DNA of 62,057 nt from Acidobacterium sp. (GTDB taxonomy: Bacteria > Acidobacteriota > Terriglobia > Terriglobales > Acidobacteriaceae): assembly GCA_027315385.1 (NCBI GenBank), contig DAHUYD010000067.1:1-62057 (forward strand). The letters run 5' to 3'. Under the pieces are notes generated by a model that was not told where the DNA came from, searched no databases, and was given only the letters and a program-made list of their open reading frames with translations. The translations under genes and the position numbers were made by a program. This document shows, piece by piece, positions 8,105 to 17,218 of this stretch; position 1 is the stretch's first letter; every line of letters begins with the position of its first letter.

Positions 8105-9211
8105 TTACTGCTTCGCCGACTCCTGGAGCAGCTGGACCAGGTACTGCTTCCAGACTGCGGCATGCGTATGGGTGCCGTGGCCGTAGGTTTGCATGGATGC
8201 GGGGATCAGGACGAAGCGGCCGTGCGGGACCCGGTGAATCAGCTTCTCGGCGAACATGTCATCGATCTCGGGAGGATTGATGAAGTCGTCGGCTGAGTTG
8301 ACCCACATCACCCATGCTTTGATCGAGCTGAGCTTCGGCTCGGGGTTGTAGTTCCGCGAGGCATTGAAGTAGTAGAGGAAGTCGTCGGCATCGGTGTGCG
8401 CTGCGATCTCGTCCTGCACGCGATTCACGAAGGCATCCGCCTGCGGACGGGTGGGGTAGTCTTTACGCCACTGCTGGGGCGCGGAGACGGCGATGAGCAG
8501 CATGTCGGCAGCACCGCGGAGGCCTTCGACGGGTTCTTTCGTGTAGTTGCCGTGGTCCCACGCGGGATCGTCGAGGATGCTCTTCATGGCCATGTAGCGC
8601 CACGCGCGGTTCCGCCCCGCAAGGTTAACGGGTTCGCACGCCAGGGGCATCAGAGCGTCGACGAAGTCCGGATACATTTCTCCCCAGACGAAGGACTGCA
8701 TGCAGCCCATGGATGTGCCCATAACCAGGCGCAGATGATTGACGTGCAGGCCGTCGACCAGCATTTCATGCTGGGAACGGACCATATCGTTGTAGGTGTA
8801 GCGGGGGAACTTCATGCGCATGCCATCAGAAGGCTTGCTGGAGAGGCCCATCCCGATGTCGTCGGGAAAGATGAGAAAGTATTTCGTGATGTCGAGCGGC
8901 TGGCCGGGACCGAACAGGACATTCGAGAAGATCGGAACCAGCAGATTGTGGGCGTTGCCTCCGGTGCCGTGGAGCAGCAGGACAGCGTTGGTGGTGCGGC
9001 CCTGGGCGTCGCGGCGCGGGGTTCCGAGCGTGAGGTAGTGCAGGTGCAGGTCGGGGAGATTCTGGCCGGTTCCAAAGCGGAAGTTATGGATGTCGAAGGT
9101 GCCGTCTTTGACAGGCCAGGGAGTCGGCGGGTAGGCGACCTTCGGCGGAACCTGGCCGAAGGCGGCTGAAGCGATCAGGACGATCAGCAGAGCGGCACAA
9201 CGCTGGAGCAT
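8105..9211 (-). CDS. Secreted alpha/beta hydrolase related to homoserine O-acetyltransferase (MetX-like)
   Basis: The 368-residue product has a signal peptide (MLQRCAALLIVLIASAAFGQ) and an alpha/beta-hydrolase fold. LLLHGTGGNAHN forms the oxyanion region, Ser167 in the elbow GTSMGC is the nucleophile, NSADDFINP supplies the likely Asp, and GHGTHTHA near the C-terminus supplies the His. The spacing and the DDIGMGLSSKPSDG segment match MetX-type acyltransferases, but export makes a biosynthetic role unlikely, so it is better read as a periplasmic hydrolase of unknown substrate. The start is supported by GAGGAGGAA just upstream. It is convergent with the gene at 7631. Confidence 0.85.
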   Translation of the reverse strand: MLQRCAALLIVLIASAAFGQVPPKVAYPPTPWPVKDGTFDIHNFRFGTGQNLPDLHLHYLTLGTPRRDAQGRTTNAVLLLHGTGGNAHNLLVPIFSNVLFGPGQPLDITKYFLIFPDDIGMGLSSKPSDGMRMKFPRYTYNDMVRSQHEMLVDGLHVNHLRLVMGTSMGCMQSFVWGEMYPDFVDALMPLACEPVNLAGRNRAWRYMAMKSILDDPAWDHGNYTKEPVEGLRGAADMLLIAVSAPQQWRKDYPTRPQADAFVNRVQDEIAAHTDADDFLYYFNASRNYNPEPKLSSIKAWVMWVNSADDFINPPEIDDMFAEKLIHRVPHGRFVLIPASMQTYGHGTHTHAAVWKQYLVQLLQESAKQ

Positions 9212-9439
9212 CGAGATTCCTCCTCAAAATGCAATGAACCATAGTAAGCAATCTGACCACGCGGGGGGACGCGTCGGCGGCCGTTTCCCCGGGGGATGAC
9301 CCCTCTGTGGTATTCCGTGGGCTACCCCGGGGGATGCTACGCTTGCGGGCAACCCCCCCCTGATTGGTTCCCGCAGCGAGGGCAGGGCACTGATTTCCGC
9401 GGCGCCTGAAGCATCTCGGGGCCGGATGGAGTACGTCCA

Positions 9440-10642
9440 ATGAGACTTGCGTGGGTAGCCGCTTTCGTCCTGTCCCTGATTTGTACCCCCCTCAGCCACC
9501 CGCAGCAGGATTCCTCTCCTTTACTCCCGCCAGACAGCAATTCCACATCAACGAAGGCGGCCATCGCGCAGAGGCCTTCGGGCGGCGAATTGGCTGAATC
9601 CAGTGCCTCTTCGAGCATCGATCCGGCCAGTGGACCGGCCGTCACGGAGAACGAGCTGCGCCAGGCGCTGGTGGGAAAGCAATTGTTCCTGCGCGGACTG
9701 TGGCTGAGCGACGATCTGCACTTTGGGCTGACGGGTGCGCTGTTGAGTCAGTCGGGACGCGGGTCGTACACGCTGTGCGACGTCGAGATCGAGAAGGTGC
9801 ACCTGACCAAAAAGCGGCTGGAGCTGGAAGGCGTGCGCTACGGGATCCACTTCGAGGATGAGGGGGACTGGAGCCAGCAGGCGGCGGCATTCGACCGGAT
9901 CCGCGTTACGCCGAAGAAGAAGCATCTCGTGATCGTGATCGATCGACAGGTAGTCGTCTCGCCAAAGAAGGAGAAGAAACACAGCGGGAAGGATAAGGCG
10001 AGCGGAACCCGCGGGGCGGCGCATGTGGCGTCCCTGGACCGACCGAAGACTACAGCGGCGCCCTTGCCGGCGCCTGCGCCGGAAACAACCAATCCGGCCG
10101 TCTCTGCCGCCCTCCTGCGGGGAAACCTGAACCGGATCTTCGCCCCCCGCCTTGACGAGCAGATGTTGGCCGCAATGCCCGATTACTGGCAGTATTTCTA
10201 CAACGCGCAGCTCAATCATCAGTCCATTGAACCGACAGACCCGAAGATCGTGCATCCCGGCCCAGGGGTGGCGGGGCCGACGATCATTCACAATATCGTG
10301 CCGCCGTCGAACGATTATGCACAGCACGCGCAAATCGCCGGCGTGGCCAGCTACAAGGTCATCCTTGGCGCGGATGGCAAGCCACTGGCGATTGCCGTCT
10401 ACCGGCCCATTGGATTTGGCCTCGACGAGAATGCGGTGGCCGCCATTCGCAAGTCCACGTTTGCCCCGGCGCGGCGGGATGGCAAGCCAGTGGCCTCGGT
10501 CATCGACATGGCGGTGGTGTTCCGGATTCTGTCGCCGCGGACCGAGCGGGCGGCCGCGCCCGACACGACCCCTCTGCCTCCCAATGTCTCGGCGGTGACG
10601 GGGAAGCCGCTGTTGCCAGGGCCGTATACGGCGATCCAGTAA
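9440..10642 (+). CDS. Secreted protein with TonB-like C-terminal domain
   Basis: The 400-residue product has a signal peptide (MRLAWVAAFVLSLICTPLSHP). A first domain (about 65-165) is followed by a Lys/Ala/Pro-rich linker (KKEKKHSGKDK, APLPAPAPETT) and a TonB-C-like domain (about 285-370: GVASYKVILGADGKPLAIAV, LDENAVAAIRKSTFAPAR). TonB_C domains normally contact outer-membrane receptors. This protein has no membrane anchor beyond the signal peptide, so it may be a soluble periplasmic protein using the TonB fold for binding. It is monocistronic and converges on the GH105 gene. Confidence 0.8.
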   Translation: MRLAWVAAFVLSLICTPLSHPQQDSSPLLPPDSNSTSTKAAIAQRPSGGELAESSASSSIDPASGPAVTENELRQALVGKQLFLRGLWLSDDLHFGLTGALLSQSGRGSYTLCDVEIEKVHLTKKRLELEGVRYGIHFEDEGDWSQQAAAFDRIRVTPKKKHLVIVIDRQVVVSPKKEKKHSGKDKASGTRGAAHVASLDRPKTTAAPLPAPAPETTNPAVSAALLRGNLNRIFAPRLDEQMLAAMPDYWQYFYNAQLNHQSIEPTDPKIVHPGPGVAGPTIIHNIVPPSNDYAQHAQIAGVASYKVILGADGKPLAIAVYRPIGFGLDENAVAAIRKSTFAPARRDGKPVASVIDMAVVFRILSPRTERAAAPDTTPLPPNVSAVTGKPLLPGPYTAIQ

Positions 10643-10709
10643 CGCGCGGTCATTCTGCCGAAGCGTCGGTGATTTCGTTGAAGCCAAAGGGACCGCCGCG
10701 TTCGGAAGG

Positions 10710-11909
10710 CTAGCGGCGCTGATGCTCCGCGAGCCGCTCCACCTGGGCGCCGGCCAGCAGGAAGGCGCCGACGCCATAGTTATAGCTGGAGCCGGGCAGG
10801 TAATGGGCGGGGGCCGCGCCGGTTTGCTGGATGTTGCCGAGACGACCGTCCGCGTAAATCTGCCCGACCAGGCCGCGCCACGCTTTCGCGATCACCGGCT
10901 GATACCCGGCGGGGCTGAGCAAGCCGTGATTCACCCCCCAGGCGAGCGCGAACGTGATGAGCGCGGAGCCGGAGGTTTCCGGCGGGGGGTAATCCTCCGG
11001 ATCGAGCAGGTCGGAGTGCCACAGGCCGCTCTTTGAGTCCTGCAGTGGGACGACGGCGGCCGCCATTTGGCGGAACTGCGACTGGTAGTGGGCGAGGTCC
11101 GGCTCGTTTGACGGCATGTATTCGAGGGTGCGGGCCAGGCCGGCCAGCACCCACCCGTTGCCGCGGGACCAGAAGATCGGATTGCCGCGCGGATCGGTCT
11201 TATGGAGGTACGTCTGGTCGCGGAAGTAGAGGTGCCGCGCCGGGTCGTAGAGGAGGCCGGAGGTCTGCCACCAGTGCCGGTCGATGTAGGCGAGGTACTT
11301 TGGGTCGTGGGTGGCGGCGTACATGCGCGACCATACAGGCGGGGCCATGAACAGCGCGTCACACCACCACCAGGGGATTTTTGCCTGACTTTCCGGAATG
11401 GGCGCATTCCAGCCTTCGAGCAGCTGGTCGAGGGCGGTCCGGGTGCCTGCGATCCGTTCCGGTGCGGTGTGGCGCAGGTCGAGCTGCAGATAGGTCTGGC
11501 CGATGGCCTGGTCGTCGGCGATGGGCACGGCGGAGCGCAGTTGCCAGTGGAATTGCCGGCCCATCGCTTCCATCGCGTTCCCGTATTTCGGGTCATGGAG
11601 GGCGGGTGAGGCGGCCATGAATCCGGCATAGAGGGTGGCCCATGTCCAGGTGCGGCGGAAATACGGCTGGCTGCGGGCGAGTTCCCAGTTGGCGACTTTG
11701 CGCATGGCGATGCGGATGGCGCGAGGATGCAGGACCCCGGAGAGATGCGCCAGAGGACCGGAATTGGCGGGAGCATCGCCCTCGTGCTGCGCGATGTCGT
11801 AGTCGATGCCCTTTTGTTCCTGGAGGGTGATCGACTGGGATTTGGCAGAGTAAGGCGCAGCAACGGCGAGGCCGAGCGCGAGGAGGAGCCTGAGGCAGGA
11901 ATTCTGCAT
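10710..11909 (-). CDS. Glycoside hydrolase family 105/88: unsaturated glycuronyl (rhamnogalacturonyl) hydrolase
   Basis: The 399-residue secreted enzyme (signal peptide MQNSCLRLLLALGLAVAAP) is of the YteR/YesR type. The alpha6/alpha6-barrel motifs are present: TWTWATLYAGFM, DDQAIGQTYLQL, WWWCDALFMAPPVW (the Asp is the expected catalytic acid), SRGNGWVLAGLARTLEYMP and ETSGSALITFALAWG. It removes 4,5-unsaturated galacturonyl residues from the ends of pectin oligosaccharides made by polysaccharide lyases, giving an uronate that enters 5-keto-4-deoxyuronate metabolism. An upstream in-frame TTG at 11918 is an alternative start. The next gene upstream on the same strand is a uronate-pathway type dehydrogenase. 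Confidence 0.88.
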   Translation of the reverse strand: MQNSCLRLLLALGLAVAAPYSAKSQSITLQEQKGIDYDIAQHEGDAPANSGPLAHLSGVLHPRAIRIAMRKVANWELARSQPYFRRTWTWATLYAGFMAASPALHDPKYGNAMEAMGRQFHWQLRSAVPIADDQAIGQTYLQLDLRHTAPERIAGTRTALDQLLEGWNAPIPESQAKIPWWWCDALFMAPPVWSRMYAATHDPKYLAYIDRHWWQTSGLLYDPARHLYFRDQTYLHKTDPRGNPIFWSRGNGWVLAGLARTLEYMPSNEPDLAHYQSQFRQMAAAVVPLQDSKSGLWHSDLLDPEDYPPPETSGSALITFALAWGVNHGLLSPAGYQPVIAKAWRGLVGQIYADGRLGNIQQTGAAPAHYLPGSSYNYGVGAFLLAGAQVERLAEHQRR

Positions 11910-12004
11910 AGACTTCAACAGAATATGCCGGGAACGTGCTGGGCCAATCAGCGCTGCGCTTCCGGTGCGTCGCTGGGGATAGGGCGCGGTGGGTGTTCGC
12001 TGCG

Positions 12005-13594
12005 TTACGCGGTAAGAGGATCGCGGATGGTGCTGCCGTTGATCATGCGCAGGATGCCAAGCGGATTGGCGTTGCGCAGCTCGGCGGGCAGCGAGGCTTC
12101 AGGGAACCCCTGATAGCAGACCGGGCGCGCAAAGCGGAGGATGGCGCGGCTGCCGACCGCTGTGAAGCGGCTGTCAGAGCAGGCCGGATAGGGTCCGCCG
12201 TGGATCATGCCGTCGGATACTTCGAGACCGGTGGGGAAGCCGTTGAAGATGAGGCGACCCGCCTTGCGCTCAAGGATGGCGATAAGATCCGCATATTCGG
12301 CGAGGTCCGCATCCGTACCCCAGACACTCGCGGTCAGGTGGCCTTCCAGTTCTTCGGCGGCGCGCATCATGGCGTCGCGCTGCCGATAGCGGATGACGAG
12401 CGAGGCAGGCCCGAACACCTCCTGGCTCCATTCCTGGTGGTCGAGGAAGGCGCCGATTTCGGTTTCGAGCAGCGCTGGGGAAACCGTGCAGGTTCCCGAG
12501 GAGGATTTTGCCTGATGCATGGACAGGCCGGATTCTTCGCGGCGTGTCTGGAGCGAGCGGGTGTAGTTGGCGGCGATGCCCGGCGTGAGCAGGTTGAAGG
12601 TGGCGCTGTCGCCGGTGAGGCGGCGCAACTCCGCGATGAGGGGCGCGGTTTCCTGTTGTTCCGGCAGGAAGACCATGCCGGGCTTGGTGCAGAACTGGCC
12701 TGCTCCGAGCGTGAACGAGCCAAAGAGGCCGGTCGCGATTTGAATCCCGTTCCTGCGCAGCGCGCCAGGAAGGATGAAGACGGGATTGGTGCTGCCCATT
12801 TCGGCAAAGCAGGGAATGGGGTCGGGGCGCTGCGCGGCGAGATCCATGAGGGCGCGTCCACCGTTGCGGGAACCCGTGAAGCCGACGGCCTGGACGAGCG
12901 GATGCCGGACGAGGGCTTGTCCGACGGCGAATCCCTCGTCGTACAGCATGGAAAAGACGCCCTCGGGTGCGCCGGTGGAGCGTACGGCCTCTACGATGAT
13001 GCGCGCGACGAGCTCGCCGGTGCCGGGATGCGCGGGATGGGCTTTGACGATGACGGAGTTGCCGGCGGCCAGGGCGGAAGCGGTGTCGCCGCCCGCGACC
13101 GAAAAGGCTAGCGGGAAATTGCTGGCGCCGAAGACGGCGATTGTCCCGAGCGGCTGCAGCATGGATCGAAGGTCGGGCCGCGGGAGCGGCTTGCGGTCCG
13201 GCAGCGCGGTGTCGATGCGGGCGCCGACCCAGGAACCTTCCTCGATGACGTCGGCGAACATGCGGCACTGGCCGCTGGTGCGTTTCGTTTCGCCCTGCAG
13301 GCGCGCTTCGGGCAGCGCGGTTTCCTGGTGCGCCCGCGCCACCAGCTCAGGCAGCGCCGCGTCGAGACCGTCGGCGATGGCGCGCAGCAGGCCGGCGCGA
13401 TCATGGGGGCTGCGTTTGCGCCAGAGAAGGAATGCTTCCTGCGCGGCGCGTGCGGCCTTGTCGACGTCCGCCTGTGTTGCGGAGAAAAAAGGCGGATCGA
13501 TGGCCGATCCGGAGGCTGGATTGATGGCGCGAAACTCGGCTCCCGCCCTGGCTGCCTCGCGGCCCGCGATCAGCGAAACTCCTCGAAAATCCAT
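12005..13594 (-). CDS. Alpha-ketoglutaric semialdehyde dehydrogenase (2,5-dioxovalerate dehydrogenase, NADP+)
   Basis: The 529-residue aldehyde dehydrogenase oxidises 2,5-dioxopentanoate to 2-oxoglutarate, the last step of non-phosphorylating uronate and pentose pathways. KGSADH-type motifs are visible: GTIAVFGASNFPLAFSVAGG, NSVIVKAHPAHPGT, the Glu of FAEMGSTNPVF, and the catalytic Cys of GAGQFCTKPGM. Length agrees with this subfamily (about 520-530). ATG 13594 follows GGGAG by 6-7 bases; the longer ORF from 13648 is not needed. It lies 95 bases upstream of the GH105 gene on the same strand. Confidence 0.87.
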   Translation of the reverse strand: MDFRGVSLIAGREAARAGAEFRAINPASGSAIDPPFFSATQADVDKAARAAQEAFLLWRKRSPHDRAGLLRAIADGLDAALPELVARAHQETALPEARLQGETKRTSGQCRMFADVIEEGSWVGARIDTALPDRKPLPRPDLRSMLQPLGTIAVFGASNFPLAFSVAGGDTASALAAGNSVIVKAHPAHPGTGELVARIIVEAVRSTGAPEGVFSMLYDEGFAVGQALVRHPLVQAVGFTGSRNGGRALMDLAAQRPDPIPCFAEMGSTNPVFILPGALRRNGIQIATGLFGSFTLGAGQFCTKPGMVFLPEQQETAPLIAELRRLTGDSATFNLLTPGIAANYTRSLQTRREESGLSMHQAKSSSGTCTVSPALLETEIGAFLDHQEWSQEVFGPASLVIRYRQRDAMMRAAEELEGHLTASVWGTDADLAEYADLIAILERKAGRLIFNGFPTGLEVSDGMIHGGPYPACSDSRFTAVGSRAILRFARPVCYQGFPEASLPAELRNANPLGILRMINGSTIRDPLTA

Positions 13595-13725
13595 GGCAAA
13601 CTCCCGTAACTTGCGCGCAAAGGCGACGCCCCGCGGCGATCTGCGCATTGGATGGCGCGCTGTTACCTGATTCTAAATGGCAAATATGGGTGGCGACGGG
13701 GTGAGGGGTCAGGCAACAGCAAGGA

Positions 13726-13731
13726 TATACT
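13726..13731 (+). promoter_or_regulatory. Candidate -10 element (TATACT) upstream of the first glycosyltransferase
   Basis: TATACT lies 46 bases before ATG 13777 in the divergent gap between the dehydrogenase and the GT2 gene. It is the same hexamer as upstream of the protease at 1855. The -35 region is not recognisable. Confidence 0.3.
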
Positions 13732-13776
13732 GGGGAATCTCTAACAACCAGTTCATCTGGAGCGACTGGGAGCACG

Positions 13777-14574
13777 ATGGCCGAGGAAAACTCACCGGAA
13801 AGCGAGACGGCCGGAACCATGGAATCGTGCACAGTGGTCATCCCCTGCTACAACGAAGCGACAAGGCTGCGCGTGGATGCGTACGAAGCATTTTTGCGGA
13901 GCGAGACGAGCCGCGGAATCAGCCTGCTGTTCGTGAATGACGGCAGCCTGGATGGAACGCTCGCGGTGCTGAACGGATTACGGACGCGATTGCCGGAGCA
14001 GGTGAGCGTGCTGGATCAGCAGCCGAATCGCGGCAAGGCGGAGGCGGTGCGCAAGGGAATGCTCCAGGTGATGGCCGACGGGCATGCGGCGGTGACGGGG
14101 TTCTGGGATGCGGACCTGGCAACTCCGCTCGAGGAGATTCGGCACTTTCGAGATCTGATGACGGCAAGGCCGGAGCTGCATCTGGTACTGGGGTCGCGCG
14201 TGCGGCTGCTGGGACACCGGATCCATCGGCAGCCGGTGCGGCATTATCTGGGGCGGTTCTTCGCGACGGCGGTGTCGCTGCTGCTGAGGCTGCCCGTGTA
14301 CGACACCCAGTGCGGCGCGAAGCTGTTCCGCATAACTCCGGAACTGGAGCAGGTGCTGGCGGAGCCGTTTCATTCGCGCTGGATTTTCGACGTGGAGATT
14401 CTGGCGCGTTACCTGGCCTTCCATCACGGGCATTCCCGGGAACTTGGCGCCGAGATGTACGAGTATCCGCTGCCGGAATGGAGCGATGTCAAGGGATCCA
14501 AGGTGCGGCCGACGGATTTTCTGCGGGCCTTCGGGGATCTGGCCACGATCTACCGGCGGCATCTGGCGAAGTAG
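13777..14574 (+). CDS. Glycosyltransferase family 2, dolichyl-phosphate glucosyl/mannosyltransferase-like
   Basis: A 265-residue soluble GT-A enzyme. The N-terminal CTVVIPCYNEATRL strand binds nucleotide; FVNDGSLDGT follows; FWDADLATPLEEI carries the metal-binding DxD; CGAKLFR and the SRWIFDVEIL helix match the ALG5/DPM1-like subgroup. It should transfer a sugar from NDP-sugar to polyprenyl phosphate. There is no C-terminal membrane pair, unlike the second GT2 at 38469. The start follows GGGAG by 5 bases. It opens the glycan locus. Confidence 0.88.
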   Translation: MAEENSPESETAGTMESCTVVIPCYNEATRLRVDAYEAFLRSETSRGISLLFVNDGSLDGTLAVLNGLRTRLPEQVSVLDQQPNRGKAEAVRKGMLQVMADGHAAVTGFWDADLATPLEEIRHFRDLMTARPELHLVLGSRVRLLGHRIHRQPVRHYLGRFFATAVSLLLRLPVYDTQCGAKLFRITPELEQVLAEPFHSRWIFDVEILARYLAFHHGHSRELGAEMYEYPLPEWSDVKGSKVRPTDFLRAFGDLATIYRRHLAK

Positions 14575-14757
14575 AGGGTCCATCCTGTTTCCACTCCAGA
14601 AGACTGCAGAGGACACGGCGATCGGGGGATTTTGAGCCCCGTCCCTGATCGGCGCTGTCGCCAAAATCCGGCGCGCTTTCCAGCCCTCTGCCGGCCGTTT
14701 GCATCTCAATGAGGACCCACGACGGCCATGCGAGCCGTGTATGCGGAGAACGTGCGA

Positions 14758-15810
14758 ATGGAACGGTCTGGAAATTTCGGTCGGCGTTGTGGCGGACGGT
14801 TGTTGCTGCTTGTTTGTTGTGCTGCGCTGCTGCTTCCGGCGGCATACGGCGATCCGTGCACGCTGCAGGCGCAGATGACCGCCGCACAGCGGCAGCAGTA
14901 CGTGCAGGCTGTGCACACGCTGATCGGGGATGTGCAGAGCGGCGATATGCCGGGTCTGCAGAACGACACGCTGGCCTCGGTGGCGGCGAACTTCAGCGGT
15001 ATCGAGCGGTCGGCTCGGGAGTTGCAGCCGCTGATTCAGCAGGCGGCCATTACCGTGAACCAGCTGATTGCGTTCAACGCGGGCGGCGCGGGCCAGGGCG
15101 CGCAGTTCTTTTGTACGCCGCCGAATTCGAACTTGACGGTGGTGCTCAGCTTCCCGAGGCTGCCGCAGGGGCATTACCTGCTGGCGATTGTTCATGCGAC
15201 CGGGGTGAAGAAGCCGCAGCAGATCGCCCTGATTCTCGCGCAGGGCACGCAGGGCCAGTGGCAACTGGCGGGGTTCTTCGCGAAGCCTCTGCTGCTGGCT
15301 GGCCAGAACGGCGTGTGGTACTGGCGGCATGCGCGGGACTATGCGCGGAATCGAAATCAATGGGCGGCGTGGTTCTACTACCAGATTGCCACCAATCTGG
15401 TGACCCCGGTGAATTTTCTCTCCAGCCCGAACCTCGACAAGCTGCACGGCGAGGCGCAGAAGGTGCAGCCATCGAACTTGCCGGGCCAGCAGCCGACGCC
15501 CTTCAGCGCGAACGGGCAGACGTTCGAGATTACGCGGTTAGATACGTCGACAGAGCTGGGTCCGCTGGACTTCGTGATTCATTACACTCCCGATCCCGCG
15601 GAGGCTGCGCAGTTGCGCGATCCCACGCAGGCGCGCCACCAGGTACTCAATCTGATGTCGGGCATGCTGGCGGTGCATCCGGGGCTGCGCACAGCGTTCC
15701 ACGGGCTGTGGGTGTACGCCGACTCGAACGGCGCGACGCTGTTCGCGCTGGAGTTGCCGATGAGTCAGATTCCGGGCGGAGCGCCGGGCGGGAATCAGGC
15801 CGGGGAGTGA
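14758..15810 (+). CDS. Secreted hypothetical protein
   Basis: A 350-residue protein (360 if started at ATG 14728) with an arginine-containing N-terminus and a hydrophobic core (GRLLLLVCCAALLLPAAYG), then DPCTLQAQM, suggesting cleavage after AYG. The mature part begins with an alpha-helical stretch (about 35-110: QRQQYVQAVHTLIGDVQ, GIERSARELQPLIQQA), then a region with LTVVLSFPRLPQGHYLLAIVH and a C-terminal domain with an ELGPLDFVIHYTPD strand. I recognise no family. Position between a GT2 and a kinase-like gene suggests a cell-envelope role, as inference only. Confidence 0.75.
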   Translation: MERSGNFGRRCGGRLLLLVCCAALLLPAAYGDPCTLQAQMTAAQRQQYVQAVHTLIGDVQSGDMPGLQNDTLASVAANFSGIERSARELQPLIQQAAITVNQLIAFNAGGAGQGAQFFCTPPNSNLTVVLSFPRLPQGHYLLAIVHATGVKKPQQIALILAQGTQGQWQLAGFFAKPLLLAGQNGVWYWRHARDYARNRNQWAAWFYYQIATNLVTPVNFLSSPNLDKLHGEAQKVQPSNLPGQQPTPFSANGQTFEITRLDTSTELGPLDFVIHYTPDPAEAAQLRDPTQARHQVLNLMSGMLAVHPGLRTAFHGLWVYADSNGATLFALELPMSQIPGGAPGGNQAGE

Positions 15811-15923
15811 TTGGTTGTCAGTAGCCGGGGATCACCCTGTGGCACTGTGCGACAACCACCCCGGCGCGATTGGCCTGCGGGCAGCGGTGGGCGCCCCGGC
15901 GTTCATCATCGGTCGATGAATCT

Positions 15924-16688
15924 TCATGGGGCGACGGGGCGGGCCCCTTCGCCAGCGGCCGGCAGGTCCTGAGCCGCGTCCTGGCGCAGCGTGAGGACAG
16001 GGACATCGGCAGTGCGCATCTTTCTCACATAGACCAGTTGCAGAACCCGCCTCGCCACCTCATCTTTGGCCTGCTTCAGAGGCATGGGAGGGATGACGGT
16101 CATTCTTCCCAGAAATTCGGCGAGGCGCAGGTAGGCGTTGCGGTTCTCGATGAGGAAGGGCAACGGGTACTCGGGCTTGCGCTTGTGGGCTTCCTCGGGG
16201 TCGGCGTCGAGGACGAGGGCCAACTGCGGGCGGGGCACCAGGCGCGCGACGGCCCGCGAGAAGAGGCGGGCGGGGAGATTGCGCAGATCGAGATTGGCCA
16301 GCTCATCGTAGATGTAGCGGTCGAAGACGACGACGTCGACGCCGGAAAGCAGGGCGCGGCGGGCGACCGAGCGCAGAGAAAGGGCGTCGAGGGTGTAGAG
16401 GACGAGGCGCACCAGCGTCATCAGGGGCGAGCGCACGTTTTTGTCGCGGCGCTCGATGGGCCTCTCGGGACTGCCGACACCCTGGTCGCCGCCAAAGATG
16501 CGGTGGCCGGCCCCCTCGCGGGCGGACTTGAGGCACGCGGCGTCGTCCCAGAAGGTGAGCAGGCGAAAGGCGAGGCCTTGCTGCTCGAGCTGGCGGCAAA
16601 CGTTGTCGATCTGGGTGGTCTTTCCGGCGCCATCTACGCCGGAAAAGCTGATGAGCAGCGTGGAGCGATGGTTGCGGCTGCGAGTCAT
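15924..16688 (-). CDS. P-loop kinase, thymidylate-kinase-like
   Basis: The 254-residue protein has a Walker A loop (SFSGVDGAGKTTQ, about 15-27), the diagnostic 'x-G-x-D-G-a-G-K-t-T' of the Tmk family, and VVVFDRYIYDELANLDL (DR-Y motif) near residues 120-135. It is longer than Tmk (about 210), with an insert after the P-loop (DQGVGSPERPIERRDKN) and a divergent, Pro-rich C-terminus. It is unlikely to be the housekeeping dTMP kinase and may phosphorylate a nucleotide, glycan or lipid intermediate. It is the last gene of a run with the 151-residue protein and the STAS protein (gaps of 33 and 41 bases). Confidence 0.75.
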   Translation of the reverse strand: MTRSRNHRSTLLISFSGVDGAGKTTQIDNVCRQLEQQGLAFRLLTFWDDAACLKSAREGAGHRIFGGDQGVGSPERPIERRDKNVRSPLMTLVRLVLYTLDALSLRSVARRALLSGVDVVVFDRYIYDELANLDLRNLPARLFSRAVARLVPRPQLALVLDADPEEAHKRKPEYPLPFLIENRNAYLRLAEFLGRMTVIPPMPLKQAKDEVARRVLQLVYVRKMRTADVPVLTLRQDAAQDLPAAGEGARPVAP

Positions 16689-16721
16689 GAGCGTGGTCCC
16701 CGGTGATCTGGAATGAGTTTG

Positions 16722-17177
16722 CTAGTTGGGGCGCCGCGGGCTGCCTATGGTGGCGGCGGCCACGGTGCCGAGCGCAATCGCGCCGCCCAGAATGAGTCCC
16801 CAGCGCAGGGCGAGCACGCGAATGCGGCGCTGTTTCGCGGGCGCGATGGCTGCTCCGGCAGGACGCGACGCGGCTACGCCAACAGGTTTGATGAGCGGCG
16901 CCGCGGCGGTACCGACGGGCTGCGAACTGGACGACTGGCCGGCATCGGCCTGGCGGGTTTGCAGCGACGGAGCGGATGTGGTCTGAGTCTGCTTCTGGTT
17001 TTGTGTCCGGGTTTGATTTTCGCTTTGGGGAACAGCCTGCGCGGGTGCGCCAGGCTGCGGGGCGTCGGGCAGGCGGGGAGTGGCGGCTGCGCTGTACTGC
17101 ACCACGAGCACAAAAGCCAGGGGACAGGCGATCAGCCGCGCTGTGTACCGCCTGCACCCCCTTATCAGGACGTTCAT
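16722..17177 (-). CDS. Hypothetical Pro/Gln-rich membrane protein
   Basis: The 151-residue protein has an N-terminal hydrophobic segment (about 13-33, a signal peptide or anchor), a low-complexity periplasmic linker rich in Pro, Gln, Thr and Ser (QTRTQNQKQTQTTSAPSLQT), and a C-terminal membrane helix (about 122-145: WGLILGGAIALGTVAAATIG) after a basic patch (KQRRIRVLALR). This is an envelope-spanning topology with no recognisable domain. It sits between the STAS and kinase-like genes. Confidence 0.65.
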   Translation of the reverse strand: MNVLIRGCRRYTARLIACPLAFVLVVQYSAAATPRLPDAPQPGAPAQAVPQSENQTRTQNQKQTQTTSAPSLQTRQADAGQSSSSQPVGTAAAPLIKPVGVAASRPAGAAIAPAKQRRIRVLALRWGLILGGAIALGTVAAATIGSPRRPN

Positions 17178-17218
17178 TCACTTACCTCGATCATGGACCG
17201 CAGGCCGCGCGGCCGTAT

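Noticed and set aside
9548-10777. 409-residue minus-strand frame opposite the TonB-domain protein
   Set aside because: No motif, runs into the GH105 gene end; the + strand gene has a signal peptide and TonB_C domain.
13978-15447. 489-residue minus-strand frame across the GT2 and the secreted protein
   Set aside because: Crosses the GT2 C-terminus, an intergenic gap and another gene; composition is that of a shadow frame.
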